Shown here piece by piece: positions 23,967-31,857 of a DNA stretch of 36,206 nucleotides. Position numbers and translations under genes: made by a program. Source of the DNA: JBOGGX01 sp050744245 (lineage in GTDB: Bacteria; Actinomycetota; Acidimicrobiia; Acidimicrobiales; JBOGGX01); NCBI GenBank assembly GCA_050744245.1, contig JBOGGX010000072.1, forward strand, positions 1-36,206, written 5' to 3'. The notes beneath the pieces were generated by a model. It made no database searches. It was not told the origin of the DNA and worked only from the letters and a program-made list of their open reading frames with translations. The number at the start of each line of letters is the position of its first letter. The first letter of the stretch is position 1.

Positions 23967-24536
23967 ATGCGCGGCAACCGCGAGCCGGGCCGGCGCTACC
24001 TCCTCACCAGCGAACGCCGGGTGGTGGTCGTCCGCCAGCACCCGGCGGTGCTGCTCGGGGCGCTGGCCAAGTCGTTTCTCGTGCTCCTCTTGGGCGGCTA
24101 TCTGTACGCCTCGACCGTGGTGGCCCTGACCCAGGCCGTCGTGGTGGTGGCGATGATCGTCGCCCACCTGTGGCTGCTCTGGAAGCTCGTCCGATGGTAC
24201 GTCGACCGGTTCATCGTCACCGACCGCAGGATCATGCTGGTCTCGGGGATCGTCGCCCGCAGGGTGGCGATGATGCCGATGACGAAGCTGACCGACATGA
24301 GCTACCACCGGTCGACGATCGGCGTGCTGTTCGGCTACGGCACGTTCGTGCTCGAGTCGGCCGGGCAGGACCAGGCCCTCAGCCGCATCGACTACGTCCC
24401 ACGCCCGGACCAGCTCTTCGGCGAGATCTCCGAGCTGTTGTTCGGGCGGCGCAGCGAGCCACCGCCCCCGCCCGGCCCCCCGCTCCCACCGCCGCCCTCG
24501 GCGTTCGAGTCGGGACCGCACCGCTCGTTCAACTGA
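23967..24536 (+). CDS. Bacterial PH-domain (bPH2/DUF304-like) membrane protein
   Basis: The 189-residue product has two closely spaced membrane helices (about residues 27-66) followed by a bacterial PH-like domain: RFIVTDRRIMLVSGIVARRV, MMPMTKLTDMSYHRSTIGVL and YGTFVLESAGQDQALSRIDY. A proline-rich tail ends the protein. ATG 23967, two bases after the small upstream gene, is chosen because homology starts there; a longer frame covers the 51-residue gene and is spurious. Its last eight bases overlap the convergent ankyrin gene. Such proteins sit on the membrane and are of unknown role. Confidence 0.86.
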   Translation: MRGNREPGRRYLLTSERRVVVVRQHPAVLLGALAKSFLVLLLGGYLYASTVVALTQAVVVVAMIVAHLWLLWKLVRWYVDRFIVTDRRIMLVSGIVARRVAMMPMTKLTDMSYHRSTIGVLFGYGTFVLESAGQDQALSRIDYVPRPDQLFGEISELLFGRRSEPPPPPGPPLPPPPSAFESGPHRSFN

Positions 24537-25119
24537 GAGGATCCGGTTTCGGCACCGAGGGATCGGCGCCGGCCGCGATCAGCATCGAGACCATCGACGA
24601 ATCGTCGAGCGCCATGGCTGTGTGGAGCGGGGTGAACCCATGCTGTTGGGTGGCGTTGGGGTCGGCGCCGTGCTCGAGGAGCAGGGCGACGATCTGGCCG
24701 TGGCCGCCAGCGGCGGCCGAATGCAGCGGTCGCACGACCATCTCGTTCTCGGCGACGGCCTCGACATCGGCGCCATGGTCGAGAAGGACCCGCACCGCAC
24801 CGGGAGCTCCGAAGAACGCAGCCAGGTGCAGCGGCGTGAACCCGTCGGCCGATCGGGTCGCGACCCGTGCTGGCTCGGCTTCGAGCAGTCGGCCCAGCTC
24901 GTCGACCCGGTCGATGGCAGCCGCCTCGTGTACATCGATCGGGTCGTCGGCGGTCACCGCCGCCAACCGCACGGCGATGTCGCGCTGGCCGACGTACAGG
25001 CCCCAGAGCACGGCCGACACCCCTCGATCGTTTTTCGCTCGAGCCAGGGTCGGATCGCCGGCGACCAGCTCGTCAACCGCGTCGGCGTCGCCGGCCGCGA
25101 TGGCGGCGAACAGGTCCAT
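24529..25119 (-). CDS. Ankyrin-repeat protein
   Basis: The 196-residue cytoplasmic protein has about five ankyrin repeats, the clearest being DGFTPLHLAAFFGAPGAVRV, RPLHSAAAGGHGQIVALLLE and HGFTPLHTAMALDDSSMVSM. ATG 25119 is chosen because GGAGG lies six bases upstream; an upstream in-frame ATG at 25161 would place coding sequence across the operator. It is divergent from a MarR regulator, with nested palindromes between, so it is probably controlled by that regulator. The partner proteins are unknown. Confidence 0.85.
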   Translation of the reverse strand: MDLFAAIAAGDADAVDELVAGDPTLARAKNDRGVSAVLWGLYVGQRDIAVRLAAVTADDPIDVHEAAAIDRVDELGRLLEAEPARVATRSADGFTPLHLAAFFGAPGAVRVLLDHGADVEAVAENEMVVRPLHSAAAGGHGQIVALLLEHGADPNATQQHGFTPLHTAMALDDSSMVSMLIAAGADPSVPKPDPLS

Positions 25120-25131
25120 TATGCTCCTCCG

Positions 25132-25154
25132 AGCTTCGACGGTCGAAGCTTCGA
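25132..25154. promoter_or_regulatory. Nested palindromic operator between the ankyrin and MarR genes
   Basis: AGCTTCGACGGTCGAAGCT (25132-25150) is a perfect palindrome centred on 25141. It overlaps a second perfect palindrome TCGAAGCTTCGA (25143-25154). The half-site TCGAAGCT thus occurs three times in alternating orientation within 23 bp. This fits a MarR-family dimer, possibly two bound side by side, repressing both divergent genes. Confidence 0.65.
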
Positions 25155-25181
25155 TGATCAAAGGAGTCTGGCGTACCCATC

Positions 25182-25619
25182 ATGCCCAGTCAAGACCCTT
25201 TGGCCGACCGGTTGCACTCGGCCGCCATCCATCTCCTCCGGCGCCTGGCGGTGGCCGACGCCGACAGTGGGCTGTCGCCCGCCCGCCTCTCGGCCCTCTC
25301 GGTCATCGTGTACGGCGGGCCGCTGACCATGACCGAGCTGGCCCGGGCCGAACGGGTCAGCCCGTCAACCATCACCTCGACCGTGAAGGGACTCGAGCAA
25401 GCCGACCTGGTCGGGCGTCGGCGCGATCCGTCGGCGTCCGACGGAAGGACGGTCGTGGTGCGGGCGACGGCGAGGGGCCGGCGCGTCCTCACCGCCGCCC
25501 GGCGCCAACGCCTGCGTCGCCTCGACGTCGACCTCGACCGTCTGCCCGCGAGGGACCGGGCTGCCCTCGAGCACGGGGTGGCCGCCCTCGAGCGCCTGCT
25601 GGCGCAGGAACCCTGCTGA
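25182..25619 (+). CDS. MarR-family transcriptional regulator
   Basis: The 145-residue protein has the MarR winged helix: SPARLSALSVIVYGGPLTMT, ELARAERVSPSTITSTVKGL, the wing LVGRRRDPSASDGRTVVVRA, and the C-terminal dimer helices. The Asp-Gly-Arg of the wing (SDGRT) is intact. No Cys is placed for redox sensing except one at the C-terminus. Ligand unknown. Transcribed away from the ankyrin gene and followed closely by the HisN-type phosphatase gene. Confidence 0.9.
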   Translation: MPSQDPLADRLHSAAIHLLRRLAVADADSGLSPARLSALSVIVYGGPLTMTELARAERVSPSTITSTVKGLEQADLVGRRRDPSASDGRTVVVRATARGRRVLTAARRQRLRRLDVDLDRLPARDRAALEHGVAALERLLAQEPC

Positions 25620-25638
25620 CCGGTGGCATGATCCGCCC

Positions 25639-26400
25639 GTGGCCGCCGCCGACCCCCACCTGCTTGACGCGGCGGTCACCTTGGCCCGCGAGGCGGGCGA
25701 TGCCACGATGCGGTGGTTCCGTTCACCAGGGCTTGGCGTGCACACCAAGGCCGACGGCACCCCGGTGACCGACGCCGACCGGGCCGCCGAGCGCATCGTG
25801 CGGAGCTGGCTCGAGGCCAACTTTCCTGACGATGCGGTGGTTGGCGAGGAGGAGACCGATCGTCCCGGCACCAGCGGCCGCCGCTGGATCGTCGATCCCA
25901 TCGACGGTACGAAGGCCTTCACCCACGGCGTGCCGCTGTACGCGACCCTGCTCGCGGTCGAGGACGAGGACGGCCCGGCGGTCGGTGTCATCCACCTTCC
26001 CGCGCTGGGCGAGACGGTGTGGGCCGGGCGCGGGCGCGGGTGCTTCGTCAACGACGAGCCGGCCCGAGCCAACCAGCGGGCGACGCTCGACGGCGCCTAC
26101 ATCATGAGCAGCGCCTTCGATGACTGGCCCGAACGGCCGCTGCGGGCCATCCGGGCGGCCGGGGCCGTCACCCGCACATGGGGCGACGGCTACGGCTACG
26201 CGCTGGTGGCGACCGGTCGGGTGGAGGCCATGGTCGACCCGGTCGTTGCGCCGTGGGACCTGGCCCCGATGCCGGTGATCATGGCCGAGGCGGGCGGCCG
26301 CTTCACCGACTTCAGCGGGGTCACACGGATCGATGGGGGCTCGGGCCTGGCCAGCAACGGCGGCGTCCACGACGAGCTGCTCGACCTCCTCACGAGGTGA
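25639..26400 (+). CDS. hisN: Inositol-monophosphatase-family phosphatase, HisN-like
   Basis: The 253-residue enzyme has the lithium-sensitive phosphatase motifs: GEEE (metal ligand), WIVDPIDGTKAFTHGVPLYA, and WDLAPMPVIMAEAGGRF. The combination KAFTHG, TWGDGYGYALVATGR and VDPVVAPWDLAP resembles histidinol-phosphate phosphatases of actinobacteria, which complete a step of histidine synthesis; a general inositol- or sugar-phosphatase is the alternative. Start GTG 25639 follows an extended -10-like TGGCATGAT with six bases between. Two bases separate its stop from dsbB. Confidence 0.82.
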   Translation: MAAADPHLLDAAVTLAREAGDATMRWFRSPGLGVHTKADGTPVTDADRAAERIVRSWLEANFPDDAVVGEEETDRPGTSGRRWIVDPIDGTKAFTHGVPLYATLLAVEDEDGPAVGVIHLPALGETVWAGRGRGCFVNDEPARANQRATLDGAYIMSSAFDDWPERPLRAIRAAGAVTRTWGDGYGYALVATGRVEAMVDPVVAPWDLAPMPVIMAEAGGRFTDFSGVTRIDGGSGLASNGGVHDELLDLLTR

Positions 26401-26402
26401 CG

Positions 26403-26945
26403 ATGTCGGCGGTCGACGCCTTCAGCCTCTTCTTCGGCCTGCTGGCAGTGATCGCCCAGGTCGCGGTGGTCGGGCTGGCCGGGCTGGCCCTGGCCGCCCG
26501 CCTGACGCCCGGCGCCCGGCCCGCCTATGAACGGGTCCGGGCCGAGATCGGACCTCGGGCCGTCGGCCTGGCCGCGGCGGTGGCCGTCGTCTGCCTGACC
26601 GGCAGCCTCTACTACTCGGAAGTGGCCGGGTTCCCGCCCTGCCGGCTGTGCTGGTACCAGCGCATCGCCATGTACCCGCTCGCCGTCATCCTGCCGATCG
26701 CGGCCTGGCGCGGCGACGCCGGCGTGCGCTGGTACGGGGCCCCGCTGGCCGCGGCCGGCGGGCTCATCGCCGTGTACCACATGCTGGTCGAGCGGTTCCC
26801 GAACCTCGAGGCGGGAAGCTGCGATCCGACCAACCCGTGCTCGATCATCTGGGTCGAACCTCTCGGCTACCTCACCATCCCGACCATGGCGCTGAGCGGC
26901 TTTGCCCTTATCCTCGTTTTGCTCGCCTACGCCGAGGACGCGTGA
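26403..26945 (+). CDS. Disulfide bond formation protein B (DsbB/BdbC family)
   Basis: The 180-residue protein has about five membrane helices. The quinone-linked CxxC is Cys80-R-L-Cys83 in FPPCRLCWYQRIAMYP, and the second pair is Cys140 and Cys146 in AGSCDPTNPCSIIW, as expected for DsbB/BdbC. It reoxidises a periplasmic dithiol oxidase and passes electrons to quinone. An N-terminal helix precedes the four-helix core. It sits 2 bp after the hisN-like gene and 4 bp before a thioredoxin-fold gene that may be its partner. Confidence 0.93.
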   Translation: MSAVDAFSLFFGLLAVIAQVAVVGLAGLALAARLTPGARPAYERVRAEIGPRAVGLAAAVAVVCLTGSLYYSEVAGFPPCRLCWYQRIAMYPLAVILPIAAWRGDAGVRWYGAPLAAAGGLIAVYHMLVERFPNLEAGSCDPTNPCSIIWVEPLGYLTIPTMALSGFALILVLLAYAEDA

Positions 26946-26949
26946 CCCG

Positions 26950-27660
26950 ATGGCCCGGACCGCTCCGCCCAAACGTCGACCACGGCCCCGCAAGCCCGCC
27001 GCCAAACGGCGCGGCCCCGCCACCCCGCCGCCGAAGGGCGGGTTTCCCGTGTGGCCCGTGGTGATCGGCCTGGTCGTCGCGCTCGGCGTCGCGGTCGTCG
27101 TGTTCGTCGCCCTGTCGGGTGACGACGTCGACACGGCCGGCGGCGGCGGGACGCCGGTCGAGGAGTCCGCCGGGCCGGTCGAGGTCACCGGCGAGGCTCT
27201 CCCCCAGTTCGAGTCGACCGAGGACGACGCCGCCTTGGGTCTCGCGTTCCCGACGCTGACCGGCACCGGCCTCGACGGCGAGCCGTTGACGATCGCCCGC
27301 GGGGAGCAGCCGACGCTGGTGCTGTTCGTCGCCCACTGGTGCTCGCACTGCCAGCGCGAGGTCCCGGTGGTGCAGGAGTGGGTCGACGCCGGCAACCTGC
27401 CCGACGACGTCGAGCTGGTCACGGTGTCGACGTCGATCGACCCGAGCCGGCCCAACCACCCGTCCAGCGCCTGGCTGGCCGCCAATGGCTGGACGGCCCC
27501 AACGCTGGTCGACCCGGACAACTCGGCCGCGACCGCCGCCGGGCTCAGCGCCTACCCGTTCTTCGTCGCGCTCGACGCCAATGGCCGGGTCGTGGCCCGC
27601 ACCAGTGGCGAGCTGACCACCGATCAGCTCGACGGGCTCGTTGAACTGGCCCAGGGCTGA
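26950..27660 (+). CDS. Membrane-anchored thioredoxin-fold protein (TlpA/ResA-like), CSHC active site
   Basis: The 236-residue product has a very basic Pro/Arg/Lys N-terminus, one membrane helix (about residues 35-55), an acidic linker and an extracellular thioredoxin domain. The active site is Cys131-S-H-Cys134 (FVAHWCSHCQREVPVVQEW), and the cis-proline is in AYPFFVALD. Linkage to DsbB suggests an oxidant role for folding of exported proteins, although the fold is closer to TlpA reductases. No additional Cys is seen. Convergent with corA. Confidence 0.88.
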   Translation: MARTAPPKRRPRPRKPAAKRRGPATPPPKGGFPVWPVVIGLVVALGVAVVVFVALSGDDVDTAGGGGTPVEESAGPVEVTGEALPQFESTEDDAALGLAFPTLTGTGLDGEPLTIARGEQPTLVLFVAHWCSHCQREVPVVQEWVDAGNLPDDVELVTVSTSIDPSRPNHPSSAWLAANGWTAPTLVDPDNSAATAAGLSAYPFFVALDANGRVVARTSGELTTDQLDGLVELAQG

Positions 27661-27663
27661 CGC

Positions 27664-28644
27664 TCAGAGCCACCCGACCGACTTGAACTTCCGGTAGAGG
27701 AGCAGGCAGACGAGGGCGGTCACGATGATGACCGCCGGGTACCCGAGCGGATGGTCGAGCTCCGGCATGTAGTCGAAGTTCATCCCATAGATGGCGCCCG
27801 CAACCGTCGGGACCGCGGCGATCGCCACCCAGGCCGAGATCTGGCGCATGTCCTCGTTCTGCCGCACGCCGACCTGGGCCAGGTTGGCGTTGACCGCGTC
27901 GGTGAGCAGGTCGCGCAGGTTCTCGAGCTCGCTCACCACCCTGAGCATGTGGTCCTCGACGTCTCGGAAATAGTTGGCCAGCTCCGGGTGCGAATGCGGG
28001 ACCGAGCACATCGCCAGCCGGCGGAGGGCGTCGCCGAAGGGTTTGGTGTGCCTGAGGAACTCGAGCACCTCTCGCTTGAGCTTGTAGATGCGTTCGGCCG
28101 GGTTCTGGTTCTCGTCGGTGAACACGTCGGCCTCGATCTCGCTGACATCGTTGTCGATGCCGTCGATCACCGGCTCGTAGTCGTCGACCACTCGATCGAC
28201 GATGGCGTGGAGCACGGCGATCGGCCCGTGCCTGAGCAGCTCCGGCTTCTGTTCGAGCGTGCGGCGGACCTCGCTCAGCGGGCTGGCGTGGCCATGGCGC
28301 ACGGCGACCACGAAGTCGTGACCGACGAAGATCTGGAGCTCGCCGAACTCGACCGATTCGGTGTCGTCGAGGTAGCGGGCCGTCTTGAGCACGCAGAACA
28401 GCGAGTCGCCGTAGACCTCGAGCTTGGGGCGCTGGTGGGCCCGGATCGCATCCTCGACGGCCAGCTCGTGCAGGTAGAACTCCTTGGCGACGGCCTTGAA
28501 CTCCTCGGCTTCGGGCTCGAACACGCCGATCCACACGAAGGCGTCCGGGTCCTTGACGCTCTCGAGGGCATGGTCGAGGTCGACCACGCCGGCCCGGCGG
28601 ACGCCGTTGGCGTAGACGGCGCAGTCGACGATCACGCCCGCCAT
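27664..28644 (-). CDS. corA: CorA-family magnesium/divalent cation channel
   Basis: The 326-residue protein has a large cytoplasmic N-terminal domain and two C-terminal membrane helices joined by YGMNFDYMPELDHP, the GMN signature essential for Mg selectivity. The first helix region is SAWVAIAAVPTVAGAIYGMN and the second VIIVTALVCLLLYRKF. It ends with basic residues KFKSVGWL, as usual for CorA. A much longer open frame runs upstream on the same strand but is antisense to the sigma factor gene and not supported. Start ATG 28644 matches the family start (MAGVIVDCAVYANGVR). Confidence 0.94.
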   Translation of the reverse strand: MAGVIVDCAVYANGVRRAGVVDLDHALESVKDPDAFVWIGVFEPEAEEFKAVAKEFYLHELAVEDAIRAHQRPKLEVYGDSLFCVLKTARYLDDTESVEFGELQIFVGHDFVVAVRHGHASPLSEVRRTLEQKPELLRHGPIAVLHAIVDRVVDDYEPVIDGIDNDVSEIEADVFTDENQNPAERIYKLKREVLEFLRHTKPFGDALRRLAMCSVPHSHPELANYFRDVEDHMLRVVSELENLRDLLTDAVNANLAQVGVRQNEDMRQISAWVAIAAVPTVAGAIYGMNFDYMPELDHPLGYPAVIIVTALVCLLLYRKFKSVGWL

Positions 28645-28761
28645 CTTGGCCCGTGGGGGTCCCCGCGAGCAGCGAAAATGAGTCGATCGGCTCTGGCCGG
28701 GAACGTCGGCGCCCCGTACAAGTGATCCGTTCGGGCCTGGCACGGGCCCGGGGGGCGGACG

Positions 28762-29625
28762 GTGGAGCCGAGCGAACTCATCGAGCAGCATCTGGACCTC
28801 GTGCGCCGGATCGTTGCCCAGGTGGCGGTGCGCTTCCCGCGTCACGTCGACCGGGCCGAACTGGCGCGGGCCGGTGACCTGGGCCTGGTCGAGGCGGCCC
28901 GTCGCTTCGACGGGTCGCGCGGCGTCCCGTTCCACCGCTTCGCCGCGGCCCGCATACGAGGGGCGATGCTCGACACCGTGCGGGCCGGCGACTGGGCGCC
29001 CCGGTCGGTGCGGACATCGGCCCGCGAGCTGACCCAAGCAGAGCATGCCCTCGCCGGCCGGCGCGGTCATGTCCCCTCGAACGACGAGTTGGCGGCGGCG
29101 CTCGCCGTCTCGCCGGCCGACGTCGCCGAGGTGCGGGCCAACGTCGCCCGATCCGTCGTGCTGGCACTCGATCACCTCTCGTCTGGCGCCGGCGGGCACA
29201 GCATTGGCGAGGTGCTCGCCGACCGCACCGCGGCGGAGCCCGGCGACGCCATCGAGACACGGGAGCTCATGGGCTACCTGCGCGACGCGATCCACCTCCT
29301 GCCCGAGCGGCACCGGGCCGTGGTGGTCGGCTACTTCATCGAGGGCCGGTCGTCCCGACAGCTCGCCGGCGACCTCGACGTCACCGAGTCCAGGGTGTCG
29401 CAGCTCCGCACCGAGGCTCTGGCCATGCTGCGGGACGGCATCGAGGCGCAGTACCGAGTTGCGGCCGACACCTCGGCCACGGGCCCCGGGCGGATCGCCC
29501 GCCGCCGGGCCACCTACGCCACCGCCATCGGCCGGGCCAGCACCTGGCGCCGCCGCCTGGCCGAGCCGGACGACCGGACCGACACCGTCGCCGACCCAGC
29601 CCACACGACGATGATCCGCACGTAA
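28762..29625 (+). CDS. FliA/WhiG-like sigma-28 family RNA polymerase sigma factor
   Basis: The 287-residue protein has sigma region 2 (about residues 8-78, including GDLGLVEAARRFDGSRGVPF and FAAARIRGAMLDTVRAGDW), region 3 with VPSNDELAAALAVSPADV, and region 4 ending in the helix-turn-helix SSRQLAGDLDVTESRVSQLR. The RxRGxMxDxxR pattern is typical of FliA/WhiG/SigB-type alternative factors. The last about 50 residues are a low-complexity Arg/Ala/Thr tail beyond the normal family end. Start GTG 28762. No flagellar gene lies in the window, though a SAF-domain protein at 31.1 kb is of the kind found in flagellar or pilus systems. Confidence 0.88.
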   Translation: MEPSELIEQHLDLVRRIVAQVAVRFPRHVDRAELARAGDLGLVEAARRFDGSRGVPFHRFAAARIRGAMLDTVRAGDWAPRSVRTSARELTQAEHALAGRRGHVPSNDELAAALAVSPADVAEVRANVARSVVLALDHLSSGAGGHSIGEVLADRTAAEPGDAIETRELMGYLRDAIHLLPERHRAVVVGYFIEGRSSRQLAGDLDVTESRVSQLRTEALAMLRDGIEAQYRVAADTSATGPGRIARRRATYATAIGRASTWRRRLAEPDDRTDTVADPAHTTMIRT

Positions 29626-29632
29626 GGGAGGC

Positions 29633-30676
29633 TCAGGCCCGGCTGGCGGCACCGGCGCCGGCGGCACCCGCACCGGTGAACGCGGCGGCCTTGACCCCCC
29701 GACGGGCCAGCTCGACGAGCACAGGGACCGGATCGGCCAGCTCGCCCAGCCCGCCGGCCCCGAAGCGTTCGAGGCGGCCGCTGACGGCCCAGACACACGC
29801 CACCGCGGCACACGTGCCGGCGGCCACGGCCGGCCGATCGATGGCGCCGTACACCATGACCTCACTGGCCCCGGCCTGCCGGCCCCTGACCTCGATCCTC
29901 AGCGCCCCCAGTCCCCCATCGGCCGGCGGGCGGCGCAGGCGCAGGCGCGGACCGGAGCGGACACGAAGCCGGGCCGCGACCCGATCGAGAGCGCCGGCCG
30001 AGATGCGGGCCGTGACCCGCTCGACGCCGGGCACCGTCCGGGTCAGCAGCACCGGATCGGCCACCGCGGCGCGGTAGCAGTCGAGCCCGCCCATCGGGTC
30101 GGGGAACCACTCGAGCTCCCGCCCAGACCCGGCTCGGCGCTCGAGCCACGCCCCGTCTCGCCACTCGACGGCCCGGCCGGCCAAGGCGGCCTGGGCCTGG
30201 CGGGCGCACGCCGGACCGCCGTGTCCGGTCCTGGCCACATGGACCTCCAACGGTCGGTCGAAGAGCCCAGCCAGATGACGGGCCAGCACGCAGCTGAGAC
30301 CGGGCGAGAAGCCGGCACCCGCCACCACCGACCGGCGGCGCTCGATCGCCTCGTGATCGAGCTCGAGCAGCGCCTCGACGTCGGCGATCGACGCCGACGT
30401 CGACACCACGTGGAGCCCGCCGCCAAGGAAGTGCCGGGCCGAAGCACCGTGGGTGCCGGGCGGGCCGGCCAACACGACCGCGTCACAACCCCGCCGGAGC
30501 ACCTCGCCCGCGTCGACCCTCACCGCTGACGACATCGGGCCGAGCGAGGTCGCGACCGACTCCGCCCGAGCGGCGTCCGTGTCGGCCACGAGCACCTCGG
30601 TGACCTCGTCGGTGGAAGCGAGCTGCCGGGCGGCCCGAGCGCCGGCCGCGCCGACGCCGACGACGGCGACCCTCAC
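29633..30676 (-). CDS. Saccharopine-dehydrogenase-like NAD(P)-binding protein
   Basis: The 347-residue protein begins with a Rossmann fold (MRVAVVGVGAAGARAARQLA, VLVADTDAARAESVA) and continues with VVLAGPPGTHGASARHFLGG and GAGFSPGLSCVLARHLAG, which place it with saccharopine reductase/homoserine-like dehydrogenases. The C-terminal half is unusually rich in Arg, Ala and Gly. Substrate unknown. Its ATG overlaps the stop of the 45-residue gene upstream (ATGA), so the two are coupled. Convergent with the sigma factor gene, seven bases apart. Confidence 0.8.
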   Translation of the reverse strand: MRVAVVGVGAAGARAARQLASTDEVTEVLVADTDAARAESVATSLGPMSSAVRVDAGEVLRRGCDAVVLAGPPGTHGASARHFLGGGLHVVSTSASIADVEALLELDHEAIERRRSVVAGAGFSPGLSCVLARHLAGLFDRPLEVHVARTGHGGPACARQAQAALAGRAVEWRDGAWLERRAGSGRELEWFPDPMGGLDCYRAAVADPVLLTRTVPGVERVTARISAGALDRVAARLRVRSGPRLRLRRPPADGGLGALRIEVRGRQAGASEVMVYGAIDRPAVAAGTCAAVACVWAVSGRLERFGAGGLGELADPVPVLVELARRGVKAAAFTGAGAAGAGAASRA

Positions 30677-30810
30677 CGCAGGTCGGGGCCGCTCAGCTCC
30701 CGCCAGCCGCCCTCCTGGGGCGGGGTGCCGCCCGACCCGCGGAGCCGAACCAGGGCGGCGACGATGCCGGCCAGCCCCAGGGCCAACAGCAGACGCCGGA
30801 CGAGCCTCAT
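30673..30810 (-). CDS. 45-residue membrane peptide upstream of the dehydrogenase-like gene
   Basis: ATG 30810 opens MRLVRRLLLALGLAGIVAAL followed by VRLRGSGGTPPQEGGWREL and a short tail. It has one basic-flanked membrane helix. TAGAGT lies seven bases upstream, predicting a leaderless message, and its TGA overlaps the next ATG. Spacing and coupling favour a real small gene. Confidence 0.65.
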   Translation of the reverse strand: MRLVRRLLLALGLAGIVAALVRLRGSGGTPPQEGGWRELSGPDLR

Positions 30811-30817
30811 CCCGGCG

Positions 30818-30823
30818 ACTCTA
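30818..30823 (-). promoter_or_regulatory. -10 element TAGAGT for the 45-residue gene
   Basis: TAGAGT on the minus strand ends exactly seven bases before the ATG at 30810 and no Shine-Dalgarno sequence is present, one of the clearest leaderless candidates in the window. Confidence 0.5.
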
Positions 30824-30864
30824 GACTCGGCGACCGCTTGGTCGATCCTCGACGGTCGGTTAGC

Positions 30865-30946
30865 GGGAGGGGGCGGGCCCCCCTCCCGGCCTCCCCCCAG
30901 CGCGACCGCCATTGCCGTGAGGTTGTCGGGCGGGCAAAGCCCGCCC
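30865..30946. terminator. Two strong GC hairpins in a gene-free gap
   Basis: GGGAGGGGG (30865-30873) pairs with CCCCCTCCC (30879-30887) around a five-base loop. GGGCGGGC-AAA-GCCCGCCC (30928-30946) is a perfect eight-base stem. Both lie in 30824-31139, where I see no gene; they may terminate the SAF-domain gene transcribed from the right. The remainder of the gap (30960-31135) is slightly AT-richer and without recognisable features. Confidence 0.45.
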
Positions 30947-31139
30947 TCGGGCGCGCGAGTCGAGCACAGGAACGACTGCGCTCTTCTCGCAGAAGGCTGA
31001 CCACTCGCCGGTCCTGGCGCCGTGAGGTCGTAAGTCCAGGTGGGGTTGTACGGAGATCCTTCTCAGTAGCCATACTCGCGCTCATCAAACTTGCCGAAAA
31101 GTTCAACGCCACCGCGACAGAGAAGTCCTAGCCCTTCCG

Positions 31140-31796
31140 TCATCCGGCCAGCGCCAACGTGACCGCCCCCTGGGCCAGGGCGAAGGCCACCTGTGGGGCG
31201 TCGGCCGCGGCCACGGCCACCGTGGTCGCCCCCTCGGACACGTCGACCACCAGCGCACCCGAGACGACCGGACCGCCGGCCGACGCCAAGGGAGCGGCGC
31301 GCTCACCGCTGGGGTCGAACAGGAACGGGTCGAACGTGGCCAGCACGTCGACCGTGTCACCGACCCGCAAGGGCGGCGTTCCCGGACCGCTGGGGACGGC
31401 CAGGGCCCGGGTGCCCGGTGGCAGCAGGGCGGCGGCGCCGTGTCTGCCCCCGGGCGCGACCCGGCCCGCCAGCAGCACCTCGCCCGGGAACAGGTCGGTC
31501 ACCGCCTCCCGCCCGATCGGCGGCTCCGTCATCGCGTCGTCGGGGACGACGGCCGCCGGCAACGACACGACCTCGACGTCGTCGACCTCGATCGCGTCGC
31601 CGGCGGCCACCGACCCGGTCATCACCACCACCGCGTGGCCGGCACCCCACCGCGCCCGGGCCGAACGGGCCGAGTCGACGACGCGAGTGGTGAACAGCCC
31701 GGTCAGCAGGGCGAGCCCGACGACGAGCAGCCAGCGCAGGGCCGGTCGGCGGCGCAACCGGCGGGCCCGGGCCCGGGCACCAAGCAGCCATGACAT
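31140..31796 (-). CDS. SAF-domain protein (CpaB/RcpC or FlgA-like)
   Basis: The 218-residue product has a basic N-terminus, one membrane helix (about residues 23-41) and a SAF domain: VVVMTGSVAAGDAIEVDDVE, GREAVTDLFPGEVLLAGRVA, then LPPGTRALAVPSG, PLRVGDTVDVLATFDP and FALAQGAVTLALAG. This is the arrangement of CpaB/RcpC pilus-assembly proteins and of FlgA. ATG 31796 has GGAGGA seven bases upstream, one of the few clear ribosome-binding sites here, and TAGTGT lies about 55 bases upstream. No other Flp-pilus gene is in view. Confidence 0.82.
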   Translation of the reverse strand: MSWLLGARARARRLRRRPALRWLLVVGLALLTGLFTTRVVDSARSARARWGAGHAVVVMTGSVAAGDAIEVDDVEVVSLPAAVVPDDAMTEPPIGREAVTDLFPGEVLLAGRVAPGGRHGAAALLPPGTRALAVPSGPGTPPLRVGDTVDVLATFDPFLFDPSGERAAPLASAGGPVVSGALVVDVSEGATTVAVAAADAPQVAFALAQGAVTLALAG

Positions 31797-31857
31797 GGCG
31801 CGTTCCTCCAGAGAAGACGGCTCCTGGGGGAAGCGGTGACCCGCGCCGACACTACCG

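Noticed and set aside
27664..29865. Very long minus-strand open frame extending corA to over 700 codons
   Set aside because: The upstream part is antisense to the well-supported sigma factor gene and is a GC-rich shadow frame; CorA homology starts at 28644.
30838..31131. 97-codon plus-strand ORF in the gap
   Set aside because: Low-complexity Arg/Ser/Pro start, runs through both hairpins and has no ribosome-binding site, promoter or family resemblance.
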